Source: Halovibrio salipaludis
GTDB lineage: Bacteria > Pseudomonadota > Gammaproteobacteria > Pseudomonadales > Oleiphilaceae
Length of the DNA stretch: 64,000 nt
NCBI RefSeq assembly: GCF_002286965.1
Contig: NZ_NSKD01000001.1
Coordinates: forward strand, 434,001 to 498,000
Direction: 5' to 3'
Below are positions 8,263 through 16,874 of this stretch, piece by piece; the first letter of the stretch is position 1; each line of letters opens with the position of its first letter. Below the pieces are notes generated by a model. It ran no database searches and had not been told where the DNA came from. It worked only from the letters and a program-made list of their open reading frames with translations. The position numbers were made by a program, and so were the translations under genes.

Positions 8263-9489
8263 ATGGCAACACCCACACTGAATGACGAGAAAACACTGCA
8301 GCGCGGCCGCCCCATCAAGAACCGCCTGAGCAAGTCCGCCATGAGCGAGCAGCTGGGCAACGCCCGGCACGACCCCGATGAACGGCTCGCCCGCCTGTAC
8401 CGGGCCTGGGCCGACGGCGGCATCGGCCTGTCCATGACCGGCAACGTCATGATCGACCGCAATGCCCTGGGCGAACCGAAGAACGTGGTGCTGGACGAAC
8501 AGTCCGACCTGGACGCCTTCCGGAACTGGGCTGAACAGGGCCAGGCCAATGCCACCCAGGTGTGGATGCAGCTCAACCATCCCGGCAAGCAGATCCCCAG
8601 GTTCCTGAACAGCCAGCCGGTAGCGCCTTCCGCGGTGCCGCTGGGTGGCGGGCTGGAGAAGATGTTCGCCACGCCCCGGGCCCTGGAGGGAGATGAGATC
8701 CAGGCCATCATCGGCCAGTTCGCCCGTTCCGCTCACCTTGCGAAGGAAACCGGCTTCTCGGGGGTCCAGATCCACGGCGCTCACGGCTACCTGGTCAGCC
8801 AGTTCCTCTCTCCCCGCCACAACCAGCGTGACGATGAATGGGGTGGCTCACCGGAGAACCGCCGCCGCTTCGTGCTGGCCGTTCATGAGGCCATCCGTGA
8901 GGTGGTGGGCCCGGACTTTCCGGTGGGCATCAAGCTCAACTCGGCGGATTTCATGAAGGATGGCTTCAGCGAAGAGGAATCCATGGATGTGGTGCGGGCA
9001 CTCACCGAAGCCGGTATCGATCTCATCGAGATTTCCGGCGGCACCTATGAGGCGCCCGCCATGACCGGCTTCAAGGCCAAGAAGGAAAACGCCCGTGAAG
9101 CCTACTTCCTGGATTACGCGGACGCGGTCCGCCGCCACACGGACGTTCCGCTGATGGTCACCGGCGGCTTCCGTTCCGCCACCGCCATGCAGCAGGCGCT
9201 GGACTCCGGGGCCACCGATTTCATCGGCCTGGCCCGCCCGATGGCCGTGGACCCGGAGCTGCCACGCACCCTGCTCAGCAATCCGCAGGCGAAGCTGGCC
9301 ATCAAGCGGCCGTCCACCGGCTTCAAGGGGCTCGACAAGGCACTGATGCTGGACATCACCTATTACGAGTCCCACCTGGCCCGCCATGCCGACGGCAAGA
9401 AGCCCCGGCCCGGGCTCAGCCCCTGGATCACCGTGGCCAGTACCTTCAGCGCGATGGGCGCAAACGCGTTCAAGCCACGCCGGGGCTGA
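8263..9489 (+). CDS. NADH:flavin oxidoreductase, Old Yellow Enzyme family
   Basis: The 408-residue protein is a single-domain FMN-binding TIM barrel that should reduce activated C=C bonds of enones, maleimides or similar electrophiles with NAD(P)H. The substrate-binding pair is H171-x-x-H174 in HGAHGY, followed by the family signature SQFLSPRHNQRDDEWGGS. The late GGFRS and GLARP segments match the FMN phosphate-binding region. It lacks the C-terminal iron-sulfur/FAD module of 2,4-dienoyl-CoA reductase. It follows the NemR-like gene by 47 bases and is probably co-transcribed and derepressed by electrophiles. The exact substrate is unknown. Confidence 0.9.
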   Translation: MATPTLNDEKTLQRGRPIKNRLSKSAMSEQLGNARHDPDERLARLYRAWADGGIGLSMTGNVMIDRNALGEPKNVVLDEQSDLDAFRNWAEQGQANATQVWMQLNHPGKQIPRFLNSQPVAPSAVPLGGGLEKMFATPRALEGDEIQAIIGQFARSAHLAKETGFSGVQIHGAHGYLVSQFLSPRHNQRDDEWGGSPENRRRFVLAVHEAIREVVGPDFPVGIKLNSADFMKDGFSEEESMDVVRALTEAGIDLIEISGGTYEAPAMTGFKAKKENAREAYFLDYADAVRRHTDVPLMVTGGFRSATAMQQALDSGATDFIGLARPMAVDPELPRTLLSNPQAKLAIKRPSTGFKGLDKALMLDITYYESHLARHADGKKPRPGLSPWITVASTFSAMGANAFKPRRG

Positions 9490-9498
9490 ACACGGCCC

Positions 9499-10410
9499 TC
9501 AGCCGGGCTCGTCGGCCCGGCGCGCCAGGGCGATCGTCTGGTCCACGATCCGGTTGACCAGTTCATCCGGCAGGTCATGGCCCATGCCCCGGATCCAGGC
9601 CAGACGTGCCCCCGGGATCAGCCGGTGCAACCGGCGTGCGGCCTGGGGCCGGATCAGGGGATCGGCGGTGCCGTGCAGGATCAGGGTGGGCGCGTGGATG
9701 CGGCGACTGTAGCCCGACAGATCACCGGTAGCGAGGATGGCCCGCATCTGACGCAGTATCCCCTTGGGCCGGTAACTGCGGTGGTAGTCGGCACGGATGT
9801 GGCGTTCCGTCTCCACCAGGTCGCGCGGGTACGCCGGGCTCTGGATCCGCTTCCAGAGTCCCAGCCCCCGGGCGACGGCCGCCTCCTCGTCATGGCCTTT
9901 GACGCCACCACCCTGGAGCCACCAGATCACCTCCGGTTTGGGCATGGGCATGCGCGGACTGTTGTTGGACGTCATGACCAGCGACAGACTGCGCACCCGC
10001 CGGGGATGGGTCGCCGCCATCAGCTGGCCGATCATGCCACCCATGGAGACCCCCTTAACGTGGGCACTCTGGATGCCGAGGGCATCCATCAGCCCCACAG
10101 CGTCGCGGACATGATCATGAAGGGTGTAGGGCGCGTCCGGCTTCAGGCCCATCCGGAACCGGGCCATGGCCATCACGGGATGGCCGTCCACCGGCGCCTC
10201 TATCTCCGAGGAAAGACCGATGTCCCGGTTATCGTACCGGATCACCCGGAAACCTGCGCGGGCGTAGCGCTCCAGCATGGCTTCCGGCCACAGGGTCATC
10301 TGTGCCCCCAGACCCATGATCAATAACAGAGGTGGCCCCTCCGGGTCGCCCCGTTCCTCCACGCAGAACGTCAGACCATTGCTTTCGATGTACCGGGTTT
10401 CAGGTGTCAC
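9499..10410 (-). CDS. Alpha/beta-fold hydrolase
   Basis: The gene encodes 303 residues from a GTG at 10410, chosen because AGGAGGT lies at ideal distance and the longer reading frame only copies the end of the upstream gene. The fold is a classic alpha/beta hydrolase: the oxyanion segment LLLIMGLGAQ, the nucleophile elbow GVSMGG, a late Asp in HGTADPL, and the catalytic His in GMGHDLP. Related proteins act as methyl esterases or enol-lactonases, but the substrate cannot be inferred. The start overlaps the end of the RND permease gene by 11 bases, so it is the last gene of the efflux operon. A hydrolase in an efflux operon may modify the exported compound; this is speculation. Confidence 0.85.
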   Translation of the reverse strand: MTPETRYIESNGLTFCVEERGDPEGPPLLLIMGLGAQMTLWPEAMLERYARAGFRVIRYDNRDIGLSSEIEAPVDGHPVMAMARFRMGLKPDAPYTLHDHVRDAVGLMDALGIQSAHVKGVSMGGMIGQLMAATHPRRVRSLSLVMTSNNSPRMPMPKPEVIWWLQGGGVKGHDEEAAVARGLGLWKRIQSPAYPRDLVETERHIRADYHRSYRPKGILRQMRAILATGDLSGYSRRIHAPTLILHGTADPLIRPQAARRLHRLIPGARLAWIRGMGHDLPDELVNRIVDQTIALARRADEPG

Positions 10411-13400
10411 TCTTACCTCCTCTGCCGGGCAGCCAACGCTCGCCCAGCAACAGCAGAATCGGGGTAACCAGCAGCGTAAGCACGGTGGCAAAGGCCAGAC
10501 CGCCTGCAATGGCGCTGGAAAGCTGGGTCCACCACTGGGTGGACGGGGCGTTGATGCCCAGCGCGGGGGTGAGCAGGTCCACGTTCACTCCCAGCACCAT
10601 GGGCATCAGGCCCAGTATTGTGGTCACGGCCGTCAGAAGGACCGGCCGCAGACGCAGGCATCCGGTCTCAAGGGCGGCCTCATAGGGTGACAGCCCCTCC
10701 CTGCGCATCACATTGAAGGTGTCGATCAGCACGATGTTGTTGTTCACCACAATGCCGGCCAGCGCAATGATGCCCATACCCACCATCACCACGCCGAAGG
10801 GCTGGGCATTGAGCAGCAGCCCCAGCAGCACGCCGGCCGTGGACAGCACAATCGCGGAGAGGACCAGAACCGCCTGATAGAGGCTGTTGAACTGGGTCAC
10901 CATGATGGTGAACATCAGGAACAGGGCGACCGCGAACGCGCTGCTCAGGAACCGGGCCGACTCCTGCTGATCCTCGTTCTCACCGGCCACTTCCACGCGG
11001 ATACCATCCGGCAGTGACGGCATGGCCGACTGCAGCGTCTCCAGCCGCTCCGTAACCTGCTCGCCGGAGGCCACATCCGCCTTGATGGTGATGGCCCGCT
11101 GGCCATCCACGCGCTTGATAACGCCCGTCTTGGGCGCCGGCTCAAGATCCATGAAGTTGGTGATCGGCACCTGGCCGCCTTCCGTGGGCAGGGTCAGGCG
11201 CTCGAACTGGTCCAGGTTGCGCCACAGCTCTGGCAGCCGCACCAGGATATCCACCTCATCCCGCACGCCCTCCGGCCGATAGGTGGACAGCACCAGGCCG
11301 TTGGTCACCAGCCGGACCACATTGCCCACGCTGACCACATCGGCCCCGAAGCGCGATGCCGCCTCACGGTCCACGTCGATCTGCCACTCGATGCCGGGCA
11401 GGCTGCGGTCATCCTCGACATCCACGAAACCACCCACTTCCTCCATGGTGGCTCGTATCCGATCCGTGGCCGTATCCAGTTTCTGCTCACCCACACCGCG
11501 CACCTGAAGCTCCACGGGCTTACCCTGGCCGGGCCCCTGCTGCTGCTGCCGGAATTCCAGCTTGATGCCGGGAATATCGCGGGTGCGCTCCTGCAGATCC
11601 GCCAGTATCCGGCTGGCCGGGCGGCGCTTCTCCCAGTCCACCAGCTGGAACTGGATGGTGCCGATCACATCCGGCGCCATCTGGTCCCCGGCACTGGCCC
11701 GGGAACGGGCGTACAGTGCCTCGACCTCCCGGAGCCCGTACATCCGTTTCTCCACTTCCCGGACGATGGCGTCGCGTTCGTGCACGGAGAGGTCGCCACG
11801 GGCCCGGATGTGCACCTGGGCGGAATCCGGCTCCACGTCCGGAAAGAACTCAACGCCATGATTGAAGGCCCCGTAGGCGCCGTAGATGCCGGCCATGGCC
11901 ACCAGGAGCAGCAGAAGGGTACGGCCGGGCCAGGTCAGGGAGCGGTCCAGCAGCCGCCGGTACGCCTGACCGAAACGGCTCGGCCGGTTATCGCCGCCTT
12001 TCGCGCGCCCCCCGCTGACCCCACCCAGTATGGGCAGGAAGATCAGTGCCATGGCCAGTGACATGAGCAGACAGAGGATCACCGTGATCGGCAGGAACTT
12101 CATGAATTCACCCACCACCCCGGGCCAGAACAGCAGCGGGATGAACACCGCCAGGGTGGTGGCCGTCGAGGCAATGACCGGCCAGGCCATGCGGATGGCG
12201 GCCTCGGCCCAGGCCTCGCGCGACGGCATGCCTGCCAGGCGGTTCCGGTCCGCCAGTTCCGACACCACGATGGCGCCGTCCACCAGCATGCCGGCGACCA
12301 GGATCAGGCTGAACAGGACCACGATGTTGAGGGTATAGCCCAGCAGCCAGATCAGGAGGATACCGGAAAGGAAGGCACCCGGAATGGTCAGGCCCACCAG
12401 CAGCGCTGAACGTGGGCCCATGACGGCCACCACGATGACCAGCACCAGCACGATGGCGGTCAGGACGTTGTTGAGCAGGTCGGAAAGGATGTCATTCACC
12501 TCATCCGACTGGTCCATGATGGTGGTGATCCGCACCGCATCCGGCAGCCGCTCGCGCGCCTGATCCATCAGGTTCTGGACCTTCTGGACAGTCTCGATGA
12601 TGTTCGCGCCTGTGCGCTTGGAGATTTCCAGGACCACCGCGGGTTCGCCGTTGATGCGCGCGAAGCCCTCCGGATCCTTGAAGGTGCGCTGGAGGGTGGC
12701 GACGTCCCCGAAGGTGACCACGGAATCGTCCGCCACCTTCAGGGGCATGGACATGACATCCTCCAGGGTTTCGACCACCCCGGGCACCTTGAGGGCCATG
12801 CGGCCGGCACCGGTATCGAGACTGCCGGCCGCCACCAGCTGGTTGTTGCGGGCCACCCGGTTCCCCAGGGTGGCGTAGTCGATCCCGTAGCTGTCCAGAA
12901 CCTGCGGGTCCACGACCACCTCGACCATGTCCTCCCGGTCACCGGCGATCTCGACCTCCAGCACTTCCGGAATGCCCTCCATCTCGTTCTGGAGATCCCG
13001 CGCCATACGGATCAGTTCCGGCTCGGACAATGGCCCCGAAAGACCAATGGTCAGTACCGGGAAGAGGCCCACATTGACCTCGTTCACGCGCGGTTCCTCG
13101 GCTTCCGAGGGAAGGTCCGCCCGGGCAATGTCCACCTTTTCGCGCACGTCCTGAAGCGCCTGATCGGCGTCAAAGCCGGCGTCGAATTCCAGCATGACCG
13201 AGGCATGGCCCTCACTGGCCGTCGAGCTCATCTCCTCCACACCTTCCAGCGAGCGAAGCTCCTGTTCCATCGGGCGGACCAGCAGCCGCTCGCCGTCCTC
13301 CGGGCTTACCCCCTCCAGCGCCATGGAGACATAGATCATGGGGATGGGAATATCGGGGTTGGCTTCCCTGGGAATGGTCTGGAAGGCCACGATGCCGGCC

Positions 13401-13471
13401 ACCACAAGGAAGATGAGGGTGAGTATGGTGGTGCGTGCCCGGTCCAGGGCCGCGTTGATGAGGCCGCGCAT
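10400..13471 (-). CDS. RND efflux permease (inner-membrane pump)
   Basis: At 1023 residues this matches the AcrB/MexB class in length and layout: an N-terminal helix, a large periplasmic porter domain, TM2-TM6 (about 330-480), a second periplasmic domain and TM8-TM12 at the C-terminus. The TM4 proton-relay region reads VDGAIVV with Asp398, where AcrB has two adjacent aspartates; the second is Gly here. The TM10 region reads VVNNNIVLID, with Asn where AcrB has the relay lysine. It therefore belongs to a divergent RND branch rather than the classic drug pumps. It is the third gene of a TetR-MFP-RND-hydrolase operon; no outer-membrane channel gene is present. Confidence 0.92.
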   Translation of the reverse strand: MRGLINAALDRARTTILTLIFLVVAGIVAFQTIPREANPDIPIPMIYVSMALEGVSPEDGERLLVRPMEQELRSLEGVEEMSSTASEGHASVMLEFDAGFDADQALQDVREKVDIARADLPSEAEEPRVNEVNVGLFPVLTIGLSGPLSEPELIRMARDLQNEMEGIPEVLEVEIAGDREDMVEVVVDPQVLDSYGIDYATLGNRVARNNQLVAAGSLDTGAGRMALKVPGVVETLEDVMSMPLKVADDSVVTFGDVATLQRTFKDPEGFARINGEPAVVLEISKRTGANIIETVQKVQNLMDQARERLPDAVRITTIMDQSDEVNDILSDLLNNVLTAIVLVLVIVVAVMGPRSALLVGLTIPGAFLSGILLIWLLGYTLNIVVLFSLILVAGMLVDGAIVVSELADRNRLAGMPSREAWAEAAIRMAWPVIASTATTLAVFIPLLFWPGVVGEFMKFLPITVILCLLMSLAMALIFLPILGGVSGGRAKGGDNRPSRFGQAYRRLLDRSLTWPGRTLLLLLVAMAGIYGAYGAFNHGVEFFPDVEPDSAQVHIRARGDLSVHERDAIVREVEKRMYGLREVEALYARSRASAGDQMAPDVIGTIQFQLVDWEKRRPASRILADLQERTRDIPGIKLEFRQQQQGPGQGKPVELQVRGVGEQKLDTATDRIRATMEEVGGFVDVEDDRSLPGIEWQIDVDREAASRFGADVVSVGNVVRLVTNGLVLSTYRPEGVRDEVDILVRLPELWRNLDQFERLTLPTEGGQVPITNFMDLEPAPKTGVIKRVDGQRAITIKADVASGEQVTERLETLQSAMPSLPDGIRVEVAGENEDQQESARFLSSAFAVALFLMFTIMVTQFNSLYQAVLVLSAIVLSTAGVLLGLLLNAQPFGVVMVGMGIIALAGIVVNNNIVLIDTFNVMRREGLSPYEAALETGCLRLRPVLLTAVTTILGLMPMVLGVNVDLLTPALGINAPSTQWWTQLSSAIAGGLAFATVLTLLVTPILLLLGERWLPGRGGKSDT

Positions 13472-13473
13472 GC

Positions 13474-14556
13474 TCAGTCCCCGTTCCCGCCGGCAGCGAC
13501 CGGTATAACCTGCTCACCTTCGCGGACAAAACCGGCGCCGCGGGTGATCAGTCGCGTGCGCAGCGGCAGGCCGGTCACCCAGGCGCCATCATCATCGGTG
13601 CTCAGAAGGCGCACAGGAGTGAACACCACCTCATCGTCAGCGGAGACATGGCGGACGCCCAGACGGCCCGCCTCATTGAGCCTGAGATGCGCCGGGGAAA
13701 GGCGTGTGGCCAGTTCCGGCGCCAGGCCGATGCGCAGCGTGGCGCTGGAACCGGCCACACGCCAGTTGTCGGGATTGGGCACGGCAGCCTCAATGCGGAA
13801 GCTTCGGGTTTCCGGGTGCGCGGAGTGGGCAATGAAAGACAATTTGCCGCTGAGCTCCCGTCCATCAAGAAGCTCCACCCGCACGGACTGGCCATTGGCG
13901 AGTTTCCCGGCCTTCTGCTGGGGAACACGGCCACTGACCTTCAGACGCCGGGTCTGCACCAGCGCCACAAGGGGGTCGCCGGGCTGGAGCTCGTCCCCGA
14001 TCTCGGCTTCATGGCTGTTGATGCTGCCATCGAACGGCGCCTCGGGCGTCAGGTCATCGAGTGCGATCCTGGCCTGTTCCAGCGCCGCCTCGGCCGCTGC
14101 CATTTCGGCACGCCGCGCCAGGTACTCGGACTGGGAGGCCAGGTCCGCGCCACGCAGCCGGGAAGCAGCCTCGACATCCGTACGCGCGCGCTCCAGTTCG
14201 GCCCGGGCCCTTTCCACCTGCTCCTCCCGGTCCTCCTCGGAAAGCCGGGCGATGCGGTCGCCTTGGGCGATCTCGGTACCGAGGGGCTCAAGACTTTCCA
14301 GCTGTGCCGCAACGCGACTGCGGATCACCACGCTGCGCCAGGGCTCAACCTGGCCCTGGATCACCACCTCCGGCTGGAAAGGCGTCGCCAGACGCTCGCT
14401 CACCTCAACCCGTGCCAGCGATGCTTCCGACTCCTCGTAGGGATCCTCCATGTTGCTGGCACTGCGGCGGACGTCGCCGCTGAGCAGCCAGAGCACCAGA
14501 AGAATGACGAGCACGATCGCCATGGCGACCGGTCCGCGTGGGATTCTGTTGATCAT
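13474..14556 (-). CDS. RND efflux periplasmic adaptor (HlyD/MFP family)
   Basis: The 360-residue protein begins with one membrane anchor (about residues 12-27) and has no lipobox. A split lipoyl/barrel-sandwich domain (RVAAQLESLEPLGTEI and APFDGSINSHEAEIGDEL) brackets a helical hairpin of about 75 residues rich in Ala, Glu and Arg. Beta-barrel and membrane-proximal domains follow. It should bridge the permease at 10400-13471 to an outer-membrane channel encoded elsewhere. Its start overlaps the stop of the TetR gene by four bases (ATGA), and its stop lies two bases before the permease start, so translation is coupled. Confidence 0.92.
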   Translation of the reverse strand: MINRIPRGPVAMAIVLVILLVLWLLSGDVRRSASNMEDPYEESEASLARVEVSERLATPFQPEVVIQGQVEPWRSVVIRSRVAAQLESLEPLGTEIAQGDRIARLSEEDREEQVERARAELERARTDVEAASRLRGADLASQSEYLARRAEMAAAEAALEQARIALDDLTPEAPFDGSINSHEAEIGDELQPGDPLVALVQTRRLKVSGRVPQQKAGKLANGQSVRVELLDGRELSGKLSFIAHSAHPETRSFRIEAAVPNPDNWRVAGSSATLRIGLAPELATRLSPAHLRLNEAGRLGVRHVSADDEVVFTPVRLLSTDDDGAWVTGLPLRTRLITRGAGFVREGEQVIPVAAGGNGD

Positions 14557-15206
14557 TGGGCTATCTCCCTTCCCTGGACCGGATCCGGCCCTGTCAGGCC
14601 AGCGACGATGAATTCCACCACATGCTCAAAATAGGCCTCGAGACTGGGGGTCCCATGGCGCTCCGGGCCCAGGCCACCGGCGGCAATACGCTCCATGACG
14701 CCCTGGAAGATGGCATCCACGCCCCAGAACAGGCCCTCAATGGGTTTGTCCGGTACCTCCCCCGCTTCGATGGCGGCCCGGACCAACTCGTGGAACAGTA
14801 CCTGGTAGTCCCGGTCCAGGGCCTCCATCGCCGCGCGCTCGTCTTCCCCCAGGCGGGCCTGGAGTTCCGGGCGGTCGCAGTGCAGGCACAGTTGGACATC
14901 CACGGGGTGGGCCTGCATCAGGGCAAAGGCTTCGTGCAGGACGCGCCGGATGCTTTGCAGAGGGGTTCCGGCCGGCTCCAGGGCACGGTAATGGGTCAGA
15001 CAGTCGCGGGAGAAACCCAGGGCAAGACGGGCATAGATGCTCTCCTTGCTGCTGAAGTGCTTGTAGACCGTACCCTTGGCGACACCGGCATGCTGGGCGA
15101 GCTGGGCGATGGTAACGCGTTCCCAGCCGCTGTCGCGGAACAGTGACAGAGCGGTATCCAGCAGCAGAGTTTCCCGCTGCTGGAAGAGTTCATCCTGATA
15201 GCGCAC
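14553..15206 (-). CDS. TetR-family repressor of the efflux operon
   Basis: This 217-residue regulator has a TetR helix-turn-helix in its first 60 residues (ERVTIAQLAQHAGVAKGTVYKHFSSKES) and an all-helical ligand domain. The start is GTG at 15206, with AAGGAG ten bases upstream; there is no better in-frame ATG. It is the first gene of the operon and should repress itself and the pump genes through the inverted repeat at 15225-15257. The inducer is presumably a substrate of the pump. Confidence 0.88.
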   Translation of the reverse strand: MRYQDELFQQRETLLLDTALSLFRDSGWERVTIAQLAQHAGVAKGTVYKHFSSKESIYARLALGFSRDCLTHYRALEPAGTPLQSIRRVLHEAFALMQAHPVDVQLCLHCDRPELQARLGEDERAAMEALDRDYQVLFHELVRAAIEAGEVPDKPIEGLFWGVDAIFQGVMERIAAGGLGPERHGTPSLEAYFEHVVEFIVAGLTGPDPVQGREIAQ

Positions 15207-15224
15207 CGATGCCGGACTCCTTTA

Positions 15225-15257
15225 GTGACCAACGGTCATTGTATGACCGTAAGTCAC
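15225..15257. promoter_or_regulatory. 33-bp inverted-repeat operator for the TetR-MFP-RND operon
   Basis: The left arm GTGACCAACGGTCAT and right arm ATGACCGTAAGTCAC are complementary at 13 of 15 positions around a central TGT. A shorter dyad, TGACC-AAC-GGTCA, is nested in the left half. Such long, nested dyads fit binding of one or two TetR dimers. The element covers the -10 box of the operon promoter and ends 18 bases before the GTG start of the regulator. Confidence 0.65.
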
Positions 15258-15266
15258 ACCCGGCAA
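15238..15266 (-). promoter_or_regulatory. Candidate sigma-70 promoter of the efflux operon
   Basis: Read on the minus strand, TTGCCG (15266-15261) and TACAAT (15243-15238) are 17 bases apart. The -10 box matches five of six consensus bases. It sits inside the operator, so repressor binding would block RNA polymerase. Confidence 0.5.
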
Positions 15267-15291
15267 GCGACCCGGTTCCGGGGTTTCCGGG

Positions 15292-15957
15292 TCACTTCTT
15301 ACCGGGTTGCCAGCTCTGGATGGCTTCGTAGGTGTCCGCCACGGTGTCGGCGTCAAAAGGCTTCTGGATCAGACCGGCCAGGCGGCCGCCCGGGGAGATG
15401 ATCGAAAGGTGGGCGCTGTGCTCCACCACCGGATTGCCGCTTTCATCCGTGCTGTGGGTGAAGGTGGCGTTGAGGTCCGAGGCCAGGCTTCTCAGGGTTT
15501 CGATATCCCCCGTGAGGCCCCTGAAATCATCCCCGAAGAAGGTCACGTAGCGGCTCAGCGCTTCCGGCGTATCCCGTTCCGGGTCCGCGCTGATCATCAG
15601 GAACTGGGGCTCCGTGGCCCGGTCCGATATGCGTTTCTCCGCCTTGGACAGGGTTGCCATGGTGGTCGGGCAGATGTCCGGGCAATGGGTGAACCCCAGG
15701 AAGGCGAGTGTCCACTGGCCGCGGAGCATGGACTCGTCGACCGTCTCGCCCTGTTCATCCACAAGCGAGAAATCACCAATGGAGCGCGGCTCGTCATAGA
15801 GGTAGACGTTGTCTTCAGCCACTTCCGGCGGCTCGCTGCTTCCGGCGTTGCCGTACTGGGAGCCCACCCAGACGTTGTAGATGGTCAACGCCATGACGCC
15901 AGCGGCGACCGTGAAAAGAATGATGACGGTGATGGCGATGTTACGGTTCTGGGACAT
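15292..15957 (-). CDS. SCO1/SenC copper chaperone for cytochrome oxidase
   Basis: The 221-residue protein is membrane-anchored by one N-terminal helix (about 8-30) with a periplasmic thioredoxin-like domain. The copper-binding motif C92-P-D-I-C96 in FTHCPDICPTT and a distal His in VEHSAHL are the expected ligands. SCO proteins deliver or reduce copper for the CuA site of subunit II. It is the last gene of the oxidase assembly cluster; its start codon touches the stop of ctaB. A GACCCGG/CCGGGTC hairpin lies at the stop codon but has no T-run, so a terminator is not certain. Confidence 0.93.
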   Translation of the reverse strand: MSQNRNIAITVIILFTVAAGVMALTIYNVWVGSQYGNAGSSEPPEVAEDNVYLYDEPRSIGDFSLVDEQGETVDESMLRGQWTLAFLGFTHCPDICPTTMATLSKAEKRISDRATEPQFLMISADPERDTPEALSRYVTFFGDDFRGLTGDIETLRSLASDLNATFTHSTDESGNPVVEHSAHLSIISPGGRLAGLIQKPFDADTVADTYEAIQSWQPGKK

Positions 15958-16859
15958 CAGATCTCCGGAAAGCGGACGAAGTGGTCAACCAGCAGGACGA
16001 CGAACAACAGCATCAGGTAGGTGATGGAATACTTGAACGTATCCAGTGCCACACGCCGGTCATCCCCCCACCACAGGCGGAAGGCGTACTGCAGGAAGCG
16101 CAGCCCGAGCAGGGTAGCGCCCACCAGGTAGATCATGCCGGACATACCGGTTGCCACGGGCAGCAGGCTCACGGCCAACAGCATGAAGGTGTAGAGCAGG
16201 ATGTGCAGTTCGGTGAAGCGGTTGCCGTGGGTGACGGGGAGCATGGGGATGTCGACCTGCGCGTACTCCTCCTTGCGATGGATCGCCAGGGCCCAGAAGT
16301 GGGGCGGCGTCCAGGCGAAGATGATCAGCACCAGCAGCAGGGCATTAGGGTCCACTGTTCCGGTCACGGCCGTCCACCCCAGCAGGGGCGGCATGGCCCC
16401 GGCCAGCCCGCCAATCACAATGTTCTGGGGAGTCGCGCGCTTGAGGAAAACCGTATAGATGATGGCATAGCCCACCAGCGAGGCGAGCGTCAGCCAGGCG
16501 GTCAGTATGTTGACCTGCCACACGAGCACCAGCATCCCGGCAAGGCCCAGGGTGGCGCTGAAGCCGAGGGCATCGGCATTGCTCAGGCGCCCGGTTGCGA
16601 CCGGGCGGCGCCGCGTGCGGGCCATGCGGGCGTCAACCTCATGGTCCACGACATGGTTGATGACGGCGGCAGCGCCGGAAAGCAGGGCAATACCCAGGTT
16701 GCCCCAGAACACGGTGGCCAGCGAAGGCAGCCCGGGTTCGGCCACCAGCATGCCGATGATAACCGTCAGCAGCATCAGTGCGACCACCTTGGGCTTGGTC
16801 AGCTCAAGATAGTCGCGCCAGGTAATGGCTTGTTTCGCGGAGGCAGTGTTGTCACTCAT
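15957..16859 (-). CDS. ctaB: Protoheme IX farnesyltransferase (heme O synthase)
   Basis: This 300-residue membrane protein with about nine helices converts protoheme to heme O by adding a farnesyl group to a vinyl side chain. The UbiA-family active-site motif is seen in NHVVDHEVDARMARTRRRP, with the aspartates that bind magnesium and diphosphate; a second acidic loop is present later. It supplies the heme A synthase encoded immediately upstream at 16875-17936. The same family is called CyoE in the bo3 oxidase system, but the heme A synthase partner makes CtaB the right name. Confidence 0.95.
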   Translation of the reverse strand: MSDNTASAKQAITWRDYLELTKPKVVALMLLTVIIGMLVAEPGLPSLATVFWGNLGIALLSGAAAVINHVVDHEVDARMARTRRRPVATGRLSNADALGFSATLGLAGMLVLVWQVNILTAWLTLASLVGYAIIYTVFLKRATPQNIVIGGLAGAMPPLLGWTAVTGTVDPNALLLVLIIFAWTPPHFWALAIHRKEEYAQVDIPMLPVTHGNRFTELHILLYTFMLLAVSLLPVATGMSGMIYLVGATLLGLRFLQYAFRLWWGDDRRVALDTFKYSITYLMLLFVVLLVDHFVRFPEI

Positions 16860-16874
16860 AGGAAATTCCGGTAC

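Noticed and set aside
9502-9521. GCCGGGC/GCCCGGC hairpin between the OYE and hydrolase genes, as a terminator
   Set aside because: It lies in the last codons of the hydrolase and no T-run follows on either strand.
15269-15293. GACCCGG/CCGGGTC hairpin after the SCO gene, as a terminator
   Set aside because: The stem is fair but no T-run follows on the minus strand; left as a comment only.
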